NCBI GenBank assembly: GCA_041687475.1 | Contig: JAWLBW010000229.1 | Location: forward strand, 1-7,557 | Source: JAWLBW01 sp041687475 | GTDB taxonomy: Bacteria > J088 > JAWLBW01 | Direction of reading: 5' to 3' | Length of the DNA stretch: 7,557 nt | Shown: one piece after another, positions 1 through 5,844 of the stretch | How the letters are laid out: each line of letters begins with the position of its first letter | How positions within the stretch are numbered: position 1 is the first letter of the stretch | Program-made: the position numbers and the translations under genes | The notes under the pieces: model-generated | Seen by the model: only the letters and a program-made list of their open reading frames with translations | What the model was told of the DNA's origin: nothing | The model's database searches: none

Positions 1-523
1 AGCCGACGACCATGCCCGTGGCCGTGCCCTGCAGAATGAAGCCGCCGAGGCCCAGCAGGGTCACCACCGTCTTCCACTTACCGCCGCTCGATGCCTCGAT
101 GACGAGCCCTTCGGCGCTGGCCATGCCGCGCAGACCGGTTACGGCCAGTTCGCGGGCGATGATGATGATGCTCATCCACGCGGGCACGCCGATGTAACCT
201 TCGCCCGCTCCGTAGACTCCGTGGAAGACGGCCAGCATGACGAGCGCGCTTGCGACAAGCAGCTTGTCGGCCAGCGGGTCGAACAGCTGCCCGATGGGCG
301 TTACCAGGTTGTAACGGCGAGCCAGGCTACCGTCGATCCAATCGGTAAGAGACGCCACGAAAAACAGGGCGCAGGCCCACAGATTGGCGTTCGAGGCGGG
401 GTTGGCAAGTTCCTCGTACATGAAGTAGAGGAAGGGAAAAATCAGAAAAATGCGTCCGACCGTCAGGATGTTCGGCAAATTCCAGTTGCTTTGTTTCGGC
501 CGCTCGACCGGCTTGGCTTGCAT
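1..523 (-). CDS. pgsA: CDP-diacylglycerol--glycerol-3-phosphate 3-phosphatidyltransferase, 3' end beyond window
   Basis: Transfers the phosphatidyl group from CDP-diacylglycerol to glycerol-3-phosphate, giving phosphatidylglycerophosphate, the committed step to phosphatidylglycerol, in the inner membrane. The 174 residues present carry the complete CDP-alcohol phosphatidyltransferase signature with exact spacing: D61, D64, G65, A68, R69, then G78, D82 and D86. Hydrophobic segments fit membrane helices near residues 17-36, 48-60, 88-102, 115-125 and 152-165. The N-terminal NLPNILTVGRI is typical of PgsA openings. The ATG at 523 is preceded by AGGAG (530-534 on the minus strand), six bases away and overlapping the stop codon of the upstream TPR gene, so translation is probably coupled. 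The reading frame is open to the window edge; the C-terminal end is not seen. Other CDP-alcohol transferases (phosphatidylserine or cardiolipin synthase type) are possible, but the N-terminus and the GQLFDPLADK-type second half favour PgsA. Confidence 0.93.
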   Translation of the reverse strand, partial: MQAKPVERPKQSNWNLPNILTVGRIFLIFPFLYFMYEELANPASNANLWACALFFVASLTDWIDGSLARRYNLVTPIGQLFDPLADKLLVASALVMLAVFHGVYGAGEGYIGVPAWMSIIIIARELAVTGLRGMASAEGLVIEASSGGKWKTVVTLLGLGGFILQGTATGMVVG

Positions 524-526
524 GTC

Positions 527-1822
527 CTACTCCTGCTCCGGTCGGTCGCCGCCGATCGGCATGTCGAACAGAATCTGTCCCTGTCCCTTGATTTCGACGA
601 CGGCGATGGGGTCGTCGTGGCCTGGGAAGGGCACGGCGGTCAGCCGGGGAACGACTTCACCGTACCAGCCGATGACGCTGGCCGCGGGAAAGAGCGCCGG
701 CTGTTCGGGGCTGACGGGCAGCATGCGCAGGCCGTGCCCGAGGCGCAGCGCGATATCGCCCGAACCCTTGAACTGCACCAGCAACAGGTCGACGCCGTTC
801 TCGCCCGGAAGGCGGCCGTTCTCCCAACGAAGATCGCCGGCGAAGGCCCAGACCATGTCTTCCTGCAGGTAAATGACTTCATCGTCGACCGGAATAACCG
901 TCAGGTTACCTGCCGGTCGCAGATACACGACGCCCTCGCCCACCAGCTCGTGAATGGGGTCGTTCTCCGAACCGAAGGGGGTTTTCAGGTCTTTGCCCTT
1001 GTAGCGTTTGAAGCGGGGACGGAACTCGAGGTTGCCCACATAACCGGCCGTGTCGCGCAGGCGGGCGAAGCCCTGCCCCCGCACCCGCAGCACACCGTCG
1101 TCTGACAGGGCGCAGGCCGAGTCGCCGGAAAACGACAGCCGGTTCCGGGCCGCGAGATCCTTGAGATTGCGCACCACGGTCTGACGGCGAGGCGCCGCAG
1201 CCTGCTCGTCGGCCGCCACGGGCTTCTCAACGGTGTCGAACGTGGGCTTCTCGGGCTCGGGCGCGTTGATCATGTCGTCGATCACGGCCTGCACGTTCTC
1301 GTCGGCCTTTTTCTTCTCGGCCGCCTCGCCCTCTTCCTGCGCGATGAGCTCTTCCATCTTGGCGGCCATGGAGCGCGACCCGCCCAGCAGGAACTCGTCA
1401 CGGGCATCCTTGTACCGGCCCATGTTCTGGTAGCAGAAGCCCAGGTAATTGTGGGCCCGATCGTAGTTGCGATCGATGGCGATGGCCTTTTCAAAGAACG
1501 GCGTGGCCGTCTCGAAGGCTTCCTTCTTCAACCAGGCCAGTCCGAGGCTGGTCAGAAGAACATGTTCGGTGGGAAAACGCTCGGCCAGGTTGTCGAAGAT
1601 ACGAATCGCGTCGTCGTATTCTTCGAGCTTGAACAGCAGAAGGCCCCGCAGGTTGAGCGCGCCGCTGTCGTCGGGGCGCGCCGAGAGGCAACGATCGATC
1701 TCTGCCTTCGCCTCGATGAGATTGCCCGCGTTAAGTGCCCGCCGCCCCCGTTCGAGGTGCAGTTGATACTCTTCATCGGCCGACAGACTGAGCTGCGAAA
1801 CAATGCTATGCGGGTCTGCCAT
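527..1822 (-). CDS. TPR-repeat protein with C-terminal AIM24-like domain
   Basis: A 431-residue protein with no signal peptide or membrane segment, so probably cytoplasmic. Residues about 20-155 form four tetratricopeptide repeats, recognisable by the A/G/Y/A pattern (for example GNLIEAKAEIDRCLSARPDD and MGRYKDARDEF), which usually act as a protein-binding scaffold. Residues 155-215 are a charged, alanine-rich linker. Residues about 235-425 are rich in short beta strands with repeated glycines (GEGVVYLRP near 295, FKGSGDIAL near 351, a late IGWYGEV) and look like the AIM24/DUF124 family, known from a mitochondrial biogenesis factor and from bacterial proteins without a defined reaction. The AIM24 assignment is by pattern and is less certain than the TPRs. 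It lies 12 bp after the lytic transglycosylase and 3 bp before pgsA, so all three are probably co-transcribed. The ribosome binding site before ATG 1822 is weak. No enzymatic residues are apparent. Confidence 0.85.
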   Translation of the reverse strand: MADPHSIVSQLSLSADEEYQLHLERGRRALNAGNLIEAKAEIDRCLSARPDDSGALNLRGLLLFKLEEYDDAIRIFDNLAERFPTEHVLLTSLGLAWLKKEAFETATPFFEKAIAIDRNYDRAHNYLGFCYQNMGRYKDARDEFLLGGSRSMAAKMEELIAQEEGEAAEKKKADENVQAVIDDMINAPEPEKPTFDTVEKPVAADEQAAAPRRQTVVRNLKDLAARNRLSFSGDSACALSDDGVLRVRGQGFARLRDTAGYVGNLEFRPRFKRYKGKDLKTPFGSENDPIHELVGEGVVYLRPAGNLTVIPVDDEVIYLQEDMVWAFAGDLRWENGRLPGENGVDLLLVQFKGSGDIALRLGHGLRMLPVSPEQPALFPAASVIGWYGEVVPRLTAVPFPGHDDPIAVVEIKGQGQILFDMPIGGDRPEQE

Positions 1823-1834
1823 GGAACCTGGTGC

Positions 1835-2443
1835 TCAATACAGAAGTGCGCTGTAGTTTTCGTAAAACGCGAGTACCTTGCGAACGTACTCCTTCGTTTC
1901 CTTATATGGCGGCACTCCATTGTAACGGGAAACGGCGCCCTCGCCCGCGTTATAGGCAGCCAAAGTGAGTTTAAGGTTCCCGTTGAACTTGTCGAGCAGG
2001 TAGCGAAGGTATTTCGTGCCGCCCTCGATGTTCGAGACGGGGTCGAACGCGTTGGCCACGGCCAGCATTTCGGCGGTGGCGGGCATGAGCTGCATGAGCC
2101 CCTCGGCCCCCTTGTGGCTGACCGCAAACGGATCGAAGTTACTCTCGGCCCGAATGACGGCTTTTACGATGGCCGGCTCGACCTTGTAGCGAAGCGCGAT
2201 TTCCTTGATGGCTTCGTCATACGCAGAGGCGCTTCGGCCCTTGGATTTTTTTCCGGCCTTCTTGTCGGTTACGAAGACGCGCGCCTTCACGCCTTTCCGA
2301 TGTGTCGGAGGCGTGTCGGTGAACACGAGGTTGCCGTGCTCGTCTTCGTAGGTATATATGGTGCCTGCTTCCAGGCCCGCCGCCTGCGTGAAAAACACGG
2401 CGGCGAACAGGAGTATCAGGCAGACTTTCAGTATCGCCGGCAT
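1835..2443 (-). CDS. secreted SLT-domain lytic transglycosylase with DUF4124-like N-terminus
   Basis: Predicted to cleave the MurNAc-GlcNAc bond of peptidoglycan, forming 1,6-anhydro-muropeptides, in the periplasm. Residues 1-26 are a signal peptide (one lysine, hydrophobic core CLILLFAAVFF, plausible cleavage after an alanine at 22 or 26). No lipobox is placed properly, since C8 lies before the core. Residues 28-47 (YTYEDEHGNLVFTDTPP) match the short DUF4124 beta motif often found ahead of SLT domains. A basic linker (61-71) precedes the SLT/goose-lysozyme-type domain: catalytic Glu100 in RAESNFDP, GLMQLMP at 115-121, GGTKYLRYLL at 141-150, AAYNAGEGAV at 162-171 and the closing PPYKETKEYV. 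All hallmark motifs are intact, so it should be active. At 202 residues it is a compact member of the family (MltE/Slt type). It is first in a three-gene cluster and has its own promoter. Confidence 0.94.
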   Translation of the reverse strand: MPAILKVCLILLFAAVFFTQAAGLEAGTIYTYEDEHGNLVFTDTPPTHRKGVKARVFVTDKKAGKKSKGRSASAYDEAIKEIALRYKVEPAIVKAVIRAESNFDPFAVSHKGAEGLMQLMPATAEMLAVANAFDPVSNIEGGTKYLRYLLDKFNGNLKLTLAAYNAGEGAVSRYNGVPPYKETKEYVRKVLAFYENYSALLY

Positions 2444-2484
2444 TGGGCTGCTCAGTGGTCGCCAAAATCGAGTAAACCGTCGGA

Positions 2485-2513
2485 ATTGTAGCGTAAATGG
2501 GGAACACCGTCAA
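2485..2513 (-). promoter_or_regulatory. sigma70-type promoter for the transglycosylase-TPR-pgsA cluster
   Basis: Reading the minus strand, a -35 box TTGACG (2513-2508) and a -10 box TACAAT (2490-2485) are separated by exactly 17 bp. Each differs from the consensus hexamer at one position. Transcription would begin near 2478, giving a leader of about 35 bases before ATG 2443. No strong Shine-Dalgarno is seen in that leader. The call rests on sequence alone. Confidence 0.72.
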
Positions 2514-2717
2514 TGAGACCGGGCAGCCGTGCCAGGCTGAAAACCATACAGAAAGATACCCGCAGGCATGACTCGGCCCTTTCCGGCGTCGGATACAGGC
2601 AGGCAGACCCGGCTTGCAGAGTGTGCAGCGGCACTGCCGCACCGACAACCCGGGCCGATTCACAGCTGCTCTCGAACGGCAGGTCCAAGGCAGGTGGGGG
2701 CAAGAGGCGATGTCGGT

Positions 2718-2743
2718 CAGGTGTGACGTCGACGTTGCACCTG
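2718..2743. promoter_or_regulatory. 26-bp imperfect palindrome, candidate operator for fabH
   Basis: Outer arms CAGGTG (2718-2723) and CACCTG (2738-2743) are perfect complements around a perfect core ACGTCGACGT (2726-2735). Only the two TG dinucleotides between arm and core break symmetry, so 22 of 26 bases are symmetric about 2730.5. The right arm ends one base before the -35 hexamer of the fabH promoter. This is the position and shape expected for a dimeric regulator such as a TetR-family protein. Two GGCAGGT copies lie 23-40 bp further upstream. The sequence does not match the E. coli FadR/FabR or Bacillus FapR sites as I recall them, so the regulator is unidentified. Confidence 0.5.
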
Positions 2744-2744
2744 T

Positions 2745-2773
2745 TTGACCCTCACTCCGGCTTTTGCTATACC
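2745..2773 (+). promoter_or_regulatory. extended -10 sigma70-type promoter for fabH-rimI
   Basis: TTGACC (2745-2750) and TATACC (2768-2773) are separated by 17 bp. A TGC directly before the -10 box makes it an extended -10 promoter. Transcription would start near 2780, leaving a leader of about 68 bases before the ATG at 2848. This also argues against the in-frame ATG at 2764, which would lie upstream of the transcript start. Confidence 0.7.
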
Positions 2774-2847
2774 GAAACTTTCATTCGCCCGCCGAATTCC
2801 ACACGGCAAGCGGATGTCGGACGTTCATCAAGAAGCGCAGGTTTGGT

Positions 2848-3852
2848 ATGCGACGCTCGCGAATTCTCGGCACCGGCCACTACGTTCCGCCCCGCGTGGT
2901 CACCAATCATGACCTCGAAGCGGCCCTCGACACCTCGCACGACTGGATTGTGCAGCGCACCGGCATTCACGAGCGCCGTTTCGTCGACCCGGGCGTAGGC
3001 CCCTCGGACCTGGGGGTCGAGGCCTCGAAGAAGGCCCTGGAAGCGGCCGGTCTGAACGTCGACGACATCGATCTCATCATCTTCGCCACGCTTTCGCCCG
3101 ACTACACCTTTCCGGGCTCGGGTGTGCTGGTGCAGGAGAAGATGGGTTTCACCAGAACCGTTCCGGCCCTCGACATTCGCAACCAGTGCACGGGCTTTCT
3201 GTATTCGCTGTCGGTTGCCGACCAATTCGTCAAAACCGGCACGTATGACCACGTGCTCATCATCGGGTCGGAAGTTCATTCGACCGGCCTCGACATGATG
3301 CCGCGCGGCCGCGACGTGAGCGTCATCTTCGGCGACGGCGCCGGTGCGGTGGTAGTGGGACCGAGCGAGGCCGATGACCGGGGCGTCATGTCGGTGCATC
3401 TGCATTCCGAAGGAAAGCACGCCAAACGACTCTGGCTTGAACTGCCCGGCTCGATTTACCACGACCGTTTCGGCGACGACGAATGGTGGGAAGAGGCCGG
3501 CCGTCAGTGGCCCAAGATGGAAGGGCGCTACGTATTCACGAACGCCCTGACCCGGCTGCCCGAGGTCATTAACGAGGCCCTGTCGGCCAACGGAAAAAGC
3601 TTGGACGAAATCGACATACTCGTACCCCACCAGGCCAACCTGCGCATCAACGACAAGGTGGCCGAGATCATGAACCTTCCGCCCGAGAAGGTCATCAACA
3701 ACATTCAGAAGTACGGCAACACCACGGCGGGTTCCATACCCATCGCCCTCGACGAGGCAGTGCGCGACGGTCGCATCAAGGAAGGCGATCTGGTCATGCT
3801 GGCCGGCTTCGGCGCCGGCTTTACCTGGGGCTCTGCCCTGCTTCGCTGGTAA
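2848..3852 (+). CDS. fabH: 3-oxoacyl-[acyl-carrier-protein] synthase III (KAS III)
   Basis: Condenses acetyl-CoA (or another short acyl-CoA) with malonyl-ACP to start fatty-acid elongation, in the cytoplasm. The 334-residue product carries the KAS III triad Cys114 (RNQCTGFLYSL), His261 (VPHQANLRI) and Asn291 (KYGNTTAGSIPIAL), the dimer/substrate loop FGDGAGAVVV (161-170) and the closing GAGFTWGSALLRW. The N-terminal ILGTGHYVPPRVVTN and DWIVQRTGIHERR are classic FabH. Cys-to-His spacing is 147, about 15 more than in E. coli FabH (132 from its known residues), because of an insert around residues 185-228 rich in Trp and acidic residues; His-to-Asn spacing (30) is the same. ATG 2848 is chosen over the in-frame ATG 2764 because the protein begins just before the first beta strand, a CAGG element lies six bases upstream, and the promoter start lies beyond 2764. 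It is followed 20 bp later by rimI. It sits outside a fab cluster. Confidence 0.93.
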   Translation: MRRSRILGTGHYVPPRVVTNHDLEAALDTSHDWIVQRTGIHERRFVDPGVGPSDLGVEASKKALEAAGLNVDDIDLIIFATLSPDYTFPGSGVLVQEKMGFTRTVPALDIRNQCTGFLYSLSVADQFVKTGTYDHVLIIGSEVHSTGLDMMPRGRDVSVIFGDGAGAVVVGPSEADDRGVMSVHLHSEGKHAKRLWLELPGSIYHDRFGDDEWWEEAGRQWPKMEGRYVFTNALTRLPEVINEALSANGKSLDEIDILVPHQANLRINDKVAEIMNLPPEKVINNIQKYGNTTAGSIPIALDEAVRDGRIKEGDLVMLAGFGAGFTWGSALLRW

Positions 3853-3872
3853 GCGGAAAGCCGGTAGCCCAC

Positions 3873-4331
3873 GTGCAACCACGCCTGCGACCCATGGTGG
3901 CCGAAGACGTCGAAGCCGTTTCGGCCATCGAACAGGCGTCGTTTCCCTCGCCGTGGACACCGGCCATGATTGCCGATGAGCTTACCAGCGGTCACGGCGG
4001 GGGCATCGTAGCCCTCGACGACGACACCCTCGTGGGCTACGTCGTAACGTCGCACATCGTCGACGAATTGCATATTCAGACGGTGGCCGTGGCCGCTACC
4101 CACCGCCGCAGAGGCCTTGCCCGGGCCATGCTGCTCGACCTCATTCAACGACAGGGACGGGAAAAGATTCGCTGGGTGCACCTGGAGGTACGCGACAGCA
4201 ACACTGCGGCACGGCGTCTATACGAATCGCTCGGGTTCAAGGCAGTCGGGCGCCGACGAGGCTACTACCGGAATCCCGCCGAAGACGGCGTGCTCTACAC
4301 CCTAGAGCTACCTGCCACCGACTCCGACTGA
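3873..4331 (+). CDS. rimI: ribosomal protein bS18 N-alanine acetyltransferase, GNAT family
   Basis: Uses acetyl-CoA to acetylate the N-terminal alanine of ribosomal protein S18; cytoplasmic. The 152 residues match RimI along their length: IEQASFPSPW (19-28), the acetyl-CoA pyrophosphate loop RRRGLA (78-83) within VAVAATHRRRGLARAMLLDL, HLEVRDSN (103-110, with Glu105 in the position of the proposed general base) and AARRLYESLGFKAVGRRRGY (112-131, with Tyr117 in the position of the proposed general acid), then the YYRNPAEDGVLYTLEL ending. The start is GTG 3873. The next ATG (3894) would remove the first beta strand, so GTG is preferred although its ribosome binding site is weak. It lies 20 bp after fabH and is probably translated from the same transcript. 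The family also contains GNATs with other protein targets, so the S18 target is inferred from family resemblance. Confidence 0.87.
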   Translation: MQPRLRPMVAEDVEAVSAIEQASFPSPWTPAMIADELTSGHGGGIVALDDDTLVGYVVTSHIVDELHIQTVAVAATHRRRGLARAMLLDLIQRQGREKIRWVHLEVRDSNTAARRLYESLGFKAVGRRRGYYRNPAEDGVLYTLELPATDSD

Positions 4332-4333
4332 GC

Positions 4334-4368
4334 GAGATCGGAGATCCCAGATCGCAGATCGCAAATTG
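4334..4368 (+). repeat. five tandem degenerate heptamers, (G/C)AGATC(G/C)
   Basis: Directly after the rimI stop codon five 7-bp units follow without a gap: GAGATCG, GAGATCC, CAGATCG, CAGATCG, CAAATTG. The third and fourth are identical, the first two differ from them by one or two bases, and the fifth is more diverged. This is a short-sequence tandem repeat in non-coding DNA, not a CRISPR: there are no spacers and the unit is far too short. Confidence 0.75.
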
Positions 4369-4394
4369 AGCCGGAATGCACGGTCGGAATTTCC

Positions 4395-4500
4395 CTTCCC
4401 GTTCCGCGTTCCCCGTTTTTCAGTTTTCCGTGTTCCCCGTTTCAGGGATGTTTCCGCGTTTCAGGTCCGCTTCTGGTTTATCTTTCCGAGTTCCGCGTTT
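4395..4500. repeat. degenerate GTTCCGC/TTTCAG repeat tract between convergent genes
   Basis: A pyrimidine-rich stretch (plus strand) built from recurring words. TTCCGCGTT occurs exactly at 4402-4410, 4452-4460 and 4491-4499; TTCCCCGTTT at 4409-4418 and 4433-4442; GTTTCAGG at 4439-4446 and 4458-4465. Many units fall into 7- or 8-base steps beginning with GTT. The composition differs from the flanking genes. It reaches within 4 bp of the stop codon of the leftward esterase-family gene. I see no clear stem followed by a T-run, so no intrinsic terminator can be called for either convergent gene. Confidence 0.65.
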
Positions 4501-4503
4501 TAT

Positions 4504-5844
4504 TCATTCCCCCCAGGGATAGGTTTCGGGGTACTCGCGGCCCACCGGGGGCTCCATGTGCAGGGGATGCAGCGCCATGGTGTGGGGAATATTGATGAAT
4601 ACGTCGTAGCGCATGGGTAGAATCGTGGGGACATAGTTGTAGGGGCTTTCCCATTCGGGATGATACACAACGCCGACCGCCCTGTGCCCCCGGGCCCGCA
4701 GAAGCGCGGGGCGGCTGCGGGCGTCGTCGAGAATGAACATACCCGGATGGCGGTCGTGAAACAGGTGCTCGAAACTGTGCACGCGACCCCGCGGCACCTC
4801 CATGCGCCGCATCTGGTCGCCCCATTCCGAGGCGGCAATCACGCTTCCGCGCCAGGTTCCCATGCCCACAAGGACCACCTGGTCAGGAAACCGTTCGCGG
4901 GCGAGCTGCCCGATGTTGACCATACCGCCCTGCGCCATGTCGGTGGCCCGCGCGTCGCCCACATGGGTGTTGTGCGCCCAGACGATGGCTTTCGCGTCGG
5001 GTCCGTGAAACTCGAGCAGGCGCGCGAGCGTTTCCATCATGTGCCGGTCGCGCACGTTCCAGGAGTCGGGTCCCCCCCGCACCATGGCCCGGTAGTAGGC
5101 TTCGGCATTCGCCGCGATGCGGGCGTTCTGCTCGGCGTCGAAGGTGGCTTCATGATGGTCGGCCGTACCGCGAACCGCCTGCCGGGTGGCCACCAGCAGG
5201 TCTATGACCGCATTCTCGCACCCCTCGGGTACCAACATGGTCGAACGGGCGTATCGCTGCGCGTCTTCGCCATAGGGTTCGAAGCAGCGGAAGGCATGTC
5301 GCGCGGCGGGCAGCGCCTTGGGGGCGTGCTCAGACAGCCACCCCTGCAGTTCGTGCAGCGAGTCCCACAGGCTGTAAACGTCAAGGCCATAGAAACCGGC
5401 CTTGGTATCGAGCGGTCGGGGGGCGTTGTACTCTCGCAGCCAGGAAATGAAACGCACGACTTCTTCGTTGGCCCACATCCACGTGGGCCATCGGGCGAAG
5501 TCGTTCAGCACATTGCGCGCGCTTGCCCCGGCATCGGGGTAGTCCTTGGCGAAGCGGTTGACATGGTAGCAGTCGGGCCAGTCGCCTTCGACCGCCACGA
5601 ACGAAAATCCCTTCTCGGCGATGAGCCTGCGGCTCATATACTCGCGCCAGCGGTAAAACTCCGAGGTGCCGTGTGTCGATTCACCGAACATGACGATGCG
5701 GGCGTCGCCGACCCGGTCGAAAAACGCAGACACCAGAGCGGGGTCGCCCAGCGGTATTTCATTTTCGTCGACCCAGGCGAGCCACGCGGCTTCGTTGGTG
5801 TCGGGCGAGATCTCGGGTTCACGGCGTCCGGCGCCTACTCCCAT
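4504..5844 (-). CDS. erythromycin-esterase-family hydrolase (Ere-like)
   Basis: A 446-residue cytoplasmic protein of the erythromycin esterase family (EreA/EreB/EreC and the B. cereus Bcr135/136 group). The family signature residues are all present: Glu55 and His58 in GESTHG (54-59), Glu86 in VEGDWPD (85-91), and His291 and His294 in WAHNTHVGDAR (289-299), which align with the metal-independent esterase active site described for EreB. C-terminal conserved elements include GTWRGSVIAASEWG (329-342) and the Arg-rich loop near 376-386. Most chromosomal members of this family are not known macrolide-resistance enzymes, and I would not call resistance from sequence alone. Its ATG overlaps the end of the preceding PRTase-hydrolase gene by 10 bp and has a strong AGGAG five bases upstream (5854-5850) inside that gene, so the two are translationally coupled. 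The natural substrate is unknown. The gene ends at the repeat tract. Confidence 0.9.
   Translation of the reverse strand: MGVGAGRREPEISPDTNEAAWLAWVDENEIPLGDPALVSAFFDRVGDARIVMFGESTHGTSEFYRWREYMSRRLIAEKGFSFVAVEGDWPDCYHVNRFAKDYPDAGASARNVLNDFARWPTWMWANEEVVRFISWLREYNAPRPLDTKAGFYGLDVYSLWDSLHELQGWLSEHAPKALPAARHAFRCFEPYGEDAQRYARSTMLVPEGCENAVIDLLVATRQAVRGTADHHEATFDAEQNARIAANAEAYYRAMVRGGPDSWNVRDRHMMETLARLLEFHGPDAKAIVWAHNTHVGDARATDMAQGGMVNIGQLARERFPDQVVLVGMGTWRGSVIAASEWGDQMRRMEVPRGRVHSFEHLFHDRHPGMFILDDARSRPALLRARGHRAVGVVYHPEWESPYNYVPTILPMRYDVFINIPHTMALHPLHMEPPVGREYPETYPWGE

Larger units (their letters stand above)
2444..2847. other. divergent intergenic regulatory region, no gene seen
   Basis: These 404 bp separate the leftward transglycosylase cluster from rightward fabH. 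Both ends carry a promoter. The middle (2514-2717) has no convincing coding sequence: short frames cross it, but none shows a family or a good ribosome binding site. It has a small inverted repeat GCGGCA-C-TGCCGC (2628-2640), the tandem CAGG run at 2596-2606, and two GGCAGGT direct repeats (2678-2684 and 2689-2695) spaced one helical turn (11 bp) apart, whose CAGGT core recurs in the palindrome at 2718. I found no T-loop or cloverleaf that would indicate a tRNA. A small RNA in the middle cannot be excluded. Confidence 0.6.

Noticed and set aside
2628..2640. Inverted repeat GCGGCACTGCCGC as an intrinsic terminator
   Set aside because: No T-run follows on either strand and no gene ends nearby.
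2514..2717. tRNA or structured small RNA in the middle of the divergent gap
   Set aside because: No T-loop GGTTCGA-type segment or acceptor stem was found, and only a weak GCGGCA/TGCCGC inverted repeat is present; not enough to call an RNA gene.
4334..4500. CRISPR array
   Set aside because: Repeat units are 7-10 bases, contiguous or irregularly spaced, with no uniform spacers and no cas genes.
4504..5844. Calling the Ere-like gene a macrolide-resistance determinant
   Set aside because: Sequence places it in the broad chromosomal family, paired with a PRTase gene in an operon and without mobile-element context; family membership alone does not show macrolide esterase activity.
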